A stretch of 64,000 bases of DNA from Asterella californica (Eukaryota > Streptophyta > Marchantiopsida > Marchantiales > Aytoniaceae), in contig JAYKYS010000145.1 of the NCBI GenBank assembly GCA_036924285.1, positions 1 through 64,000 on the forward strand. The letters are read 5' to 3'. Shown one piece after another: positions 56,992-64,000 of this stretch (positions within the stretch are counted from its first letter, which is position 1; each line of letters starts with the position of its first letter). The notes below the pieces were generated by a model. The model worked only from the letters and a program-made list of their open reading frames with translations. It did no database searches and was not told the DNA's origin. The position numbers and the translations under genes were made by a program.

Positions 56992-58706
56992 TTAGACATC
57001 AATTTCAAAAGGATCTGTCTGTACTGTTTCCAGAAAATTAAACTTACCAGGTGGCTTGTTATGCGCCTCTACCTGTGGCAGTGTTGCTCTCAAAACAAGC
57101 AATGTATCGTAAATCCACATCTGATAAGGGCTGGGGTGGCACCAGTGGGTACAGTCATTGTGACCAGGGTTTTCATGGTAATGATGATGGTACTTCCAAA
57201 CAGGCAGCGTTTTGTTCCATGTTTCCACCAGTGGGATTCCAAGGTATTCCATCATAGGCCTGGCAGCCTTGTTCCTCCATCCCCCTTCAACAATCAGCTC
57301 AAGCTCCTCTGGCCCATTTCGGTGAACAATGTTGTCATCATCAATGGTGATAGAACCTAGCCCCCCCACCAGGGTCCCAAGTGGTAGGCAATCCCAAGAC
57401 ACTGGATCTGTGAAGTAGTTCCCAACTGGCGTGTTGAAATGCTGTACTGAGCTGTCTCGCCAGAGGAAAAACGGCAGCCGTGCCTTGTGCTCGTGATGGT
57501 AGTCCACAAACTCCTGCATCTCCCTTGTGTAGGTTTCGACATCATTCAGCCACAAGCCGACATTGAAGACAACGATGTCACTGCGGTTCATGGTCAGCCT
57601 CTCATAGTCAGGCAAAAGCCTGACCATCTCTCCCGGAAAGTTGACACGTAGATGGCAGAGGCGAGTGTCTTCAGGCAAGTGCACACACCAACCACCAGGC
57701 ACCCTGTCACGCACATCTTCCAGCTCCTCTGCTGCTAGATACTCTCCTCGAATGTCATGCACGGTCATGTCCCAAAACTCCATCATGAAGCATTGCAAGC
57801 CCCTCATGAACTCCTGACTAATGGAATCTCCTGCCACCCACAGGGTGCGTCCTCTGAGGTATGGCCAGATGTCACATGGGGTCATGGTCAGCATGGCTTC
57901 ATAGCCAGGTGCACCTGCCTCTGCTCGGGAAACCAAGTAGCGCCAGAAATGCTTCTGATCATGTGCTGGACAGACAGGGCCATTGCTGAGGTACTGGCAC
58001 ACATTCTGCCAGACCCCCTCTGGTTGGCAGTTGGTGCACTCTGGCTGCCTCTTCCCTCCAAGCAAATATGGCTTTTGCTTGAACCTTCTGATGTGTGAGT
58101 ACCTGCACACCATGCAACACACAACAGTGTTATAATTGACATGCAGATTGTGCAGCACACAACATAATGGCAACAGCTGTGCTGAAGCACAGCATCGGAA
58201 GAAGAACCTGCCAACACGTGTATGTGTGTAGCTGTTCTGGTTGTTGACACGGAGCTGACAAAAGGTAAGTGCAAGCAAATTGCATCTGAGGTCTGCAGGG
58301 TGAACTTAGAACACTGTGCCATCAGATGACCCAACAAGCCAGGGAAGACAGGTATGCAAACTTACTTGATGCGATTGTACTTGACAGGGCAGGAGCTATT
58401 GACAGCAGCTTCATCGTGCTGCCAGCTTGCACGTGACTTGGCATTGGGTGCATAACTCTTGAGCTGACTGAACAAACTGTCTGTAGGGAAGACCTCATTG
58501 GCAAGCACCACATTCACCAGATGGCCATAGTCTGTGACATCTGGTTTCACATGCAAGCTGTTCACTTGGGCTGTGTCTGTATATATCCAGCCAATCAGTG
58601 CCAAAACCACAGCTGCTATTAGTGCAAAAAACACCATCAGCAGTGTCTTCCTGCTCCGCTTGCCCGCCGGGGCACCTTTTGCTGGACGGGCCAGCAAGCG
58701 ATTCAT
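56992..58706 (-). CDS. PC-esterase / TBL-like Golgi membrane protein, copy 1
   Basis: Type II membrane protein with an SGNH-type esterase domain; plant relatives (TBL/PMR5) O-acetylate wall polysaccharides, so glycan acetyl or ester transfer is likely but the substrate is unknown. Complement exons 58366-58706 and 56992-58102, phases agree, 483 residues. Start MNRLLARPAKGAPAGKRSRK; membrane anchor TLLMVFFALIAAVVLALIGW; Cys-rich entry PYLLGGKRQPECTNCQPEG; nucleophile block TLWVAGDSISQEF (GDS); DIVVFNVGLWLNDVETY; LPFFLWRDSSVQHFNTPVG; catalytic dyad block HNDCTHWCHPSPYQMWIYD. The sequence before the ATG ends in CATTACAG, so a 5' UTR intron is possible. Same fold, motifs and intron position style as the gene at 60565-62109, transcribed in the opposite direction. 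Confidence 0.88.
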
Positions 58707-58733
58707 CTGTAATGAGATCGATGTGGGTATCAC

Positions 58734-59982
58734 TTGTATGCAGCTATCAGTATTGGATCATAGCCTCTTCAAATACAGCATGCGACAGCAACTATACATC
58801 ACTGCCTTACTGGTACCTGTCAGCAAGCTTCCGGGGAGAGGCATGGGTCAAGGCATGCAGGCACCCAGGGCAGCCAGCCTTGGCGGACAGACCGTTCGAA
58901 CCGACAGAACTTGGATAGTACTAAATGACAACCCTGAGCAGCAGCTGCTGTCTGGAAGGGTGTATCTGTGGCGAGACGGGAGCGCAGCGCAGCTTGCGAC
59001 CTAGGCTGCGTCCTTGAAGACCCGTCGAGGAAATTGCGCAAACATGCAGTGACTTGATGCTATGCCGTGCCGGGGTTGTAGGAAGCTCAGCTTGGACTTT
59101 CCCAGAACTGAAAGTTCTGCGAGCTCAACTCAGAACACCATGCACTCAAATTCTCCGAAACAGTCTCAGGGAAGGGGCAGCTTCCAAATAAGAGCATTTT
59201 CATGAGGATGGCTTGATGTGGCGCCACATATTGCAGGCAGCCTGTCCACAAAGGTGGAAGGCACCGGTTGTGTGCCTGCAAAAGTCCCGTTTGTACCATC
59301 TTTGCCTTACCACTGAACCTCATGTGGTTCTCAGTGCACCATGCCACTGTTGGAAGACATTGAGCTGTGAAGATGCTGGTGATTGTGCATGACACAAGAG
59401 GTGGCAACACTGACTTGCAGTACGAACACTGATATCTTACTGGGACATGTTGACTAAGCTCATGCAACTAGCTGGTGCTCATCAGTCACAAGATACCCCT
59501 CAAATCATGCATGTACATCAGTAAGATGACATTTACCACGGATTCGGTTCACTAAACAATGCATGCTTGTACGGTTGTGCATTCAGGTGCTGAGCGCGTC
59601 TGTCAATAGTGATACAGAAAAGCGCTATTGTAGCAAAAGCCGAGCCTAAGCTGAAGGACTTTGAACTCTGTCAGAGTGTACCAGGATTGTGTTTCACAGC
59701 TGCGTTGACATTGGGAGCTACTGGTCAAGCATGCAGAGCAGAACATATCACAAGACCTGCTTGCTGCTCTCGACGCCTTCTTGGCTGCGTGGTTTGAACA
59801 GTACTTGCAAGCACTGCTTTCTGTGAACCTGTTCCTCCTGCTGTCCGAATTTTGGTAGCTCATGATCAAATGTGGTGCTGATCATGTAACACGTTGGCCA
59901 ACTAACAAAACATGATTGCACTGCTGACTGTGTGCTACCGAATGCTGTTGTCTGCCTGTGGACTGGTAACAGTCCTGCATAC
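58734..59982. other. Spacer between PC-esterase copy 1 and STMP1-like gene
   Basis: Contains the upstream region of PC-esterase copy 1 and the 3' region of the STMP1-like gene. Open stretches here (for example 59087-59467 on the complement) have no splice or family support. Confidence 0.4.
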
Positions 59983-60220
59983 TTATTTCTTGTGATCCTC
60001 AGCTGCATTATTTGCCTTCTTCGTCTGCATTTTGCACAGAATGTCCGATGCTGATTGCACGGTCTGGGAACAAAGTGAAACAGTTCGAACAACATCAACC
60101 AAAGCTTACCACAGCTGAGACTACTGCTGCAATGTCCGGCATCCTATAGTTCTGCGCCAAATACACCCCGAAAGCAGTCCCGGTACCAAAGACGAAGCCT
60201 GTCCTAATCAGTTTGAACAT
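59983..60220 (-). CDS. STMP1-like / DUF4535 small mitochondrial membrane protein
   Basis: Short single-pass inner-membrane protein family linked in animals to respiratory complexes. Complement exons 60110-60220 and 59983-60063, both phase 0, giving 63 residues. The first exon reads MFKLIRTGFVFGTGTAFGVY then LAQNYRMPDI, matching the family signature G-x-Y-x-A-Q-N-Y-x-x-P; the second is TVQSASDILCKMQTKKANNA then a Lys-rich end and TAA. Size and layout match the family. It is too short to be found by length alone; the splice agreement and motif make it convincing. It lies between the two paralogous PC-esterase genes. Confidence 0.85.
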
Positions 60221-60564
60221 CTTTGGGATTGCTGGGCTCAGCTTCCACTGCTCGACAGGTCTCGGCCCGCGTCTCAAGCTGTTCTGCTAGCCAATTTCGT
60301 GCTGACTGCATGAGGGTGGCTTAGTCATCTATCACGTGCATATTACTAAACATCCTGTTTATGCTCAGGAAAGTCAGCGCTGTCGGAGCTGCACTGCCAG
60401 TCGCCCGCGATGATACTGTGAGGAGGCTTGGCGTCGTAGCGATATTGTAGGTGGGCACGCCACTTGCAGCAAAACCAGTCTCACTTTCAGAAGCCACACT
60501 CAGCCCAGGACTCCGAGGACATACTTTCATCTTGACAGTTGCAAAAAGACTCTACGTGCTGCAG

Positions 60565-62109
60565 ATGCTGAAGCGACATAGTGTGGCACCAGGAAGTCCA
60601 GTCAGTCCGTTGAGCGAACAGCGCAGGAGCAACACAAAGCAGGCTCGAATCAAAAGCTGGTGGCTCCGACTGTTATTGGTGTGTTTAACTGGCGTAGTCG
60701 GCTGGCAGGCCTGGAGGCTGTTTGTAGCAGGCCACCAGCTCAATCCATATTTCAGCCAACTAAGTCACGAAACCGTTCACTGGTCCTGGCGCAAACCCAC
60801 TTGTCCTTTGGAGTACAAGCGACACCAGTGGGCTGACATTCAAGCTGGCAGAAAGCGACCCTACTTGTTTGGGGGTCAACAGGAGCCAGAGTGCACGAAT
60901 TGTGAAGTGGACGCTCTTTGGTCTCACTTTTGCCAGTTCAAGAGCCATGTGGGTTGCCAGCAGTCTTCACCCTATTCATCTGTATACTTTGACTACCAGT
61001 TGCCAAGGCTTACTGCTCAGTCTACAAGGTTCAGCACAGATCTATGTCTGCAAGACCTTTATAAACCAAAGTGCATGTGCTGCTGCTTCTTGCATCTTTC
61101 CTGCAGCACACCCCGTTGTGATGCATGCTCTTGAGGACTCTTCATGCCTTTGATCTTACATCGCTGCTTGCCTCAGGGACCTGTCTGTGCTGAGTGGGAG
61201 CAGAAGAAGGTCATCAAACACATGGTCAACAGAGCCAAAGCACATGCGCCAGGCATGGAGGAAATGCTCACTCTCACACCATGTGACTTGTGGCCATGGC
61301 TGCGGGGTCGGACTCTCTGGCTGGTCGGGGACTCAATGATGCAGCAGATGACCAAAGCTGCCATTTGCTTCATGTATGAGTTTTGGGACCTGGACATCAA
61401 GTCTTTGGACAAAGTAACCAAGGCTGCTGGTCTGTATCAAGATTACCTTGGTGAATTTTGCGTTGAGATGCCAGAAGAAACCAGAATTTGTCATTTGAGA
61501 GTCAACACTGTGGGCAACTTGACCGAGCGGGTGTTGCCCAACTTCAGAAAATTCACTGGAAAGCCAAGTGATGTGATCGTTGTCAACATTGGAATCTGGT
61601 ACAGCATACCTAGCCAGTATGAGACAGACATGGCACACTTTGCGGAGTACTACTCTGCTCATAAGTATAAGCTACCATTTATACTTTGGCGTGACACTGC
61701 AGCGCAGCATTTTGCCACCCCTACAGGGGAGTTTGGTTTACGCCTAGCCATACCTTTTGTTTGCAAACCTTTAAATGTTACTTTGCAGGATGATAACTCA
61801 CTGATACCACAAGAACAGTGTGACGCAGCTGCAGCTCAAGATATTGTGCATGGTGGGTTTAGAAACAGTATAGCTAATCCCATTATTTCTTCCCTTGGGA
61901 TTCCTATTATTCACACCTGGAATCTGTCAGTACCTTTGTGGGAGTACTACCACCATGTGGCAGAGAAAGGTGACTGCACTCATAGCTGCCACCCTAGTGG
62001 GTATCAGGTGTGGCTGTATCAACTGCATGCTGCAATGGTGGATGTTGCAGGTGATCTGCAAAGACATATGCTTGCCAATCGCAACACTAGCAGCGTAAGC
62101 AAATTTTAA
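60565..62109 (+). CDS. PC-esterase / TBL-like Golgi membrane protein, copy 2
   Basis: Paralog of the gene at 56992-58706. Exons 60565-60948 and 61177-62109, both phase 0; 438 residues from MLKRHSVAPGSPVSPLSEQR. An in-frame ATG at 60451 is possible but the downstream one fits the copy 1 layout. Membrane anchor LRLLLVCLTGVVGWQAWRLF; entry PYLFGGQQEPECTNCEVDAL; nucleophile block TLWLVGDSMMQQM (GDS); DVIVVNIGIWYSIPSQYETD; LPFILWRDTAAQHFATPTG; catalytic dyad block KGDCTHSCHPSGYQVWLYQL. All predicted catalytic residues are present. Shorter than copy 1 mainly in the stem. Wall or matrix glycan ester modification is inferred from family. Confidence 0.88.
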
Positions 62110-62407
62110 ACAGAGGAGTATCAGGTGTTCAGGCTTGACTGTTCATGTATCCACATATTCAGCTGTGACAGTAGGACCTTAAGTTGATGGTCACCATTGC
62201 TTTGCAGACACAGTCCGCAAGACTCCATCAGGTCGCAAAAGGGCGGGATGAGCACCCAGCTATGTGGGACACCATTGTGTGGCAGATGCAGCACTCACTG
62301 CGCGATTCGTGCTTGTGTTGCTTCTGCATGCTCAAGCTTGCGGGCCTGCAGCCTTGTACATGTATGTGCAGCTGCTGCTGGCGGTGCCGCAGCATTTATG
62401 CATGCAA

Positions 62408-63327
62408 CATCCTTAATTTCAGGGGGGAGTCTCAGGCAGTAAAAAGACTGTTTGCTAGACTAGGGAGTCTCAAACGCCGCCAACACTACTTTTTCAGACG
62501 TCCTTAAGACTCGTCGCTGCATGTGTTGAAGACTGCCAGTCTGGAAGACAGCCCAAAGTCGCTGTAACACCAGTCTGCAAGACACACAGAATTTTGCCAG
62601 CCATCAAGACTGGCAGTCTTGCAACTTTAAGGTTAGGGATTCCCATCTGAATCCTGGATTCCCAACCGAGTCCTGGAGCAGAAGCTACTCACATCCCCAC
62701 CCCTGCTTTGACCTCGATTCTAGCCAACATCCCACCCCCTACTTGGACCTTAAATCGAACCTGTGACCCCTGGAACATGAGGCAACCGCATGTAAGCAGG
62801 CTATGTGGAAATCAATGTCAAAGTGCTCTGATCCAATTCTTTCGAAATCAATGTCAAAGTGCCAATTCTGCTGACTGTAAGACATATGCACAGGCTGTTG
62901 CTGTTCTTCAAATAAGTGCAATATATGGTAGACGATCAATGGTTGCAGTGTATGCATGCAGACTGAGTATAATAATTACTAATCTGCTAGGTGTGTACGG
63001 TGAGTTGCTGCTTTTCTCCTCATGTACAATAGCAGACTCAGACTCTGGCAAGTCAAGGTGTCTTAAGACAGCGCTGCGGACACTGTGTCTGCAAGACTAG
63101 TGGTAGTCACAGAGTCTGCGAGACTGGGCCACAGGCAGTGTGTCAATAGACCAGTACTAATCAAGGAGTCTGTAAGACATGCTACCAGGCTGTCAGCCTA
63201 AGACTGAGGTACAACAGTGAATCTGCCAGAAATCTTCAAGGCAAGAGTCTTTTGCCTTCTTTTTGGAGTTTTTCAGACACCTGGCCTTCGGCGCAGTCTT
63301 CAAGAATGGTTTGAAAAAGAAGGATGA
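62408..63327. mobile_element. Short non-autonomous TIR element with subterminal AGTCT/AGACT arrays
   Basis: Left end CATCCTTAATTTCAGGGGGG; right end, read on the complement, begins CATCCTTCTTTTTCAAACC. Two inward arrays of AGTCT/AGACT in both orientations: about ten at 62428-62615 and about eight at 63040-63300. The left 20 bases match 17 of 20 at the left end of the element at 38528, but the subterminal word differs by sequence (AGTCT instead of CGTC/GACG). AA flanks both ends. No coding sequence inside, so mobilisation would need an enzyme in trans. Confidence 0.55.
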
Positions 63328-63850
63328 AAGCGGGACTGCAGCCCCGCTTGTGATGTTGCAGCAGCCGGAGTTGCCGCTGCAGTTCTGCATACACTCGTGA
63401 GGGCTGATGGTGACCCCCTTCTGCACTGTTAGAGGTCAAAATGTTAAGGGGTGTGACCGTTATCCAAACCTGTTGGCTGGGTTGTTTTATTCAACTCATC
63501 ATGAGTCAGATTGAAAGCACATTCAGGGATGGGTCCTCTGATGCATCAATGTATTGCATGCTGATTATATAAGCGCACCTACAGCTAGTGTTTGATTATT
63601 GCGGGCACTGTACTGGTGATACCAAAGTATCCAGAGATGCAATTTCAAAGTTTTCATCTACAGGTTAAATTTGGCCTTAGTAATGGAAGATGAACCGGCT
63701 TGTGATGCATAGAGACCTTTGCAGGACTGTGCGTCGGAGCAATCGCGGCCACGTCTGAGCTTAGAAATCTTTGTGGGATCCGGGTTGCGGACCGTTTGTT
63801 CAGATCTTTGTTGTCTTGGCCATCCGCCGTTCGCGCTCTATACATAAACC
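63328..63850. other. Upstream region of the cytochrome b5-domain gene
   Basis: No exon found. Should hold the promoter and 5' UTR of the gene starting at 63851; no clear core motif recognised. Confidence 0.4.
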
Positions 63851-64000
63851 ATGAGTGTCGAGGAGGCTGCGCCAGTCCAAAAAGACAATCAGCCATCCAA
63901 AAAGAAGATCTCCCTACAGGACTGCAAGTCGCACAACAAAGAGGAAGATTGTTGGCTAGTGATCAGTGGCAAAGTTTATGACGTCACTGAATTCTTAGAT
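63851..64000 (+). CDS. Cytochrome b5-domain protein, N-terminal fragment (runs off the window)
   Basis: Open from ATG 63851 to the window edge: MSVEEAAPVQKDNQPSKKKI, then SLQDCKSHNKEEDCWLVISG and KVYDVTEFLD. The last part is the start of a cytochrome b5 haem-binding fold (S/W-xx-hydrophobic-x-G-x-V-Y-D-V-T-x-F); the haem-ligand His residues lie beyond the edge. A free microsomal b5 is most likely from the short N-terminal tail, but a fused b5 domain (desaturase, reductase) cannot be excluded. Confidence 0.85.
   Translation, partial: MSVEEAAPVQKDNQPSKKKISLQDCKSHNKEEDCWLVISGKVYDVTEFLD

Noticed and set aside
58534..59004. + strand open stretch antisense to the PC-esterase first exon
   Set aside because: Opposite strand encodes a signal-anchor and joins in phase to a catalytic exon; this is its shadow.

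Overview
The window is nuclear DNA from a photosynthetic eukaryote, most likely a green alga. Genes are split by many short GT-AG introns (and some GC-AG ones), exon phases join cleanly, and the families include Psb27 (photosystem II assembly), a plant-type EHD protein with an N-terminal EF-hand/EH domain, a plant-type Ariadne E3 ligase with a C-terminal RanBP2 zinc finger, and a ubiquitin-like/LRR protein of the type known in plants. The (S/A/T)P-rich wall glycoprotein and overall style suggest a trebouxiophyte chlorophyte, but that rank is inference. Most gene calls rest on motifs I recognised by reading translations. Exon borders are given where two splice sites agree in phase; otherwise they are approximate.

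Layout. 1-5843 (+): 3' part of tripeptidyl-peptidase II. 7350-7944 (-): COX19, twin CX9C. 8445-14155 (+): large secreted, Ala/Asn-rich then Pro-rich glycoprotein. 15506-17122 and upstream (-): Psb27. 18630-23580 (-): a kinase-fold protein lacking both catalytic aspartates. 24160-24433 (+): 5'-truncated LINE copy. 24743-30370 (-): LRR protein with a multi-pass C-terminus, full of frame lesions. 31434-37883 (-): EHD dynamin-like ATPase. 38528-44688: a probable 6.2-kb terminal-inverted-repeat element holding unassigned exons and a longer LINE copy. 45265-47711 (-): ubiquitin-like/LRR protein, divergent from 48006-49346 (+): ZIP9-like zinc transporter. 49656-50014 (-): small unknown. 50356-56336 (+): Ariadne RBR E3 ligase with a foldback element in one intron. 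56992-58706 (-) and 60565-62109 (+): two paralogous PC-esterase/TBL-like Golgi proteins, with a 63-residue STMP1-like gene (59983-60220, -) between them. 62408-63327: a short element sharing its left terminus with the 6.2-kb element. 63851-end (+): start of a cytochrome b5-domain protein.

The genes are ordinary housekeeping neighbours rather than a co-functioning cluster. The points of interest are the two related TIR elements, whose dense subterminal words differ (GACG versus AGTCT/AGACT); the double-Gly pseudokinase; the LRR plus multi-pass fusion; the intronic foldback; and repeated frame breaks in conserved genes. Many of those breaks fall at homopolymers recorded as exactly four bases, which looks like a consensus-quality problem, although the LRR gene may also be a real pseudogene.
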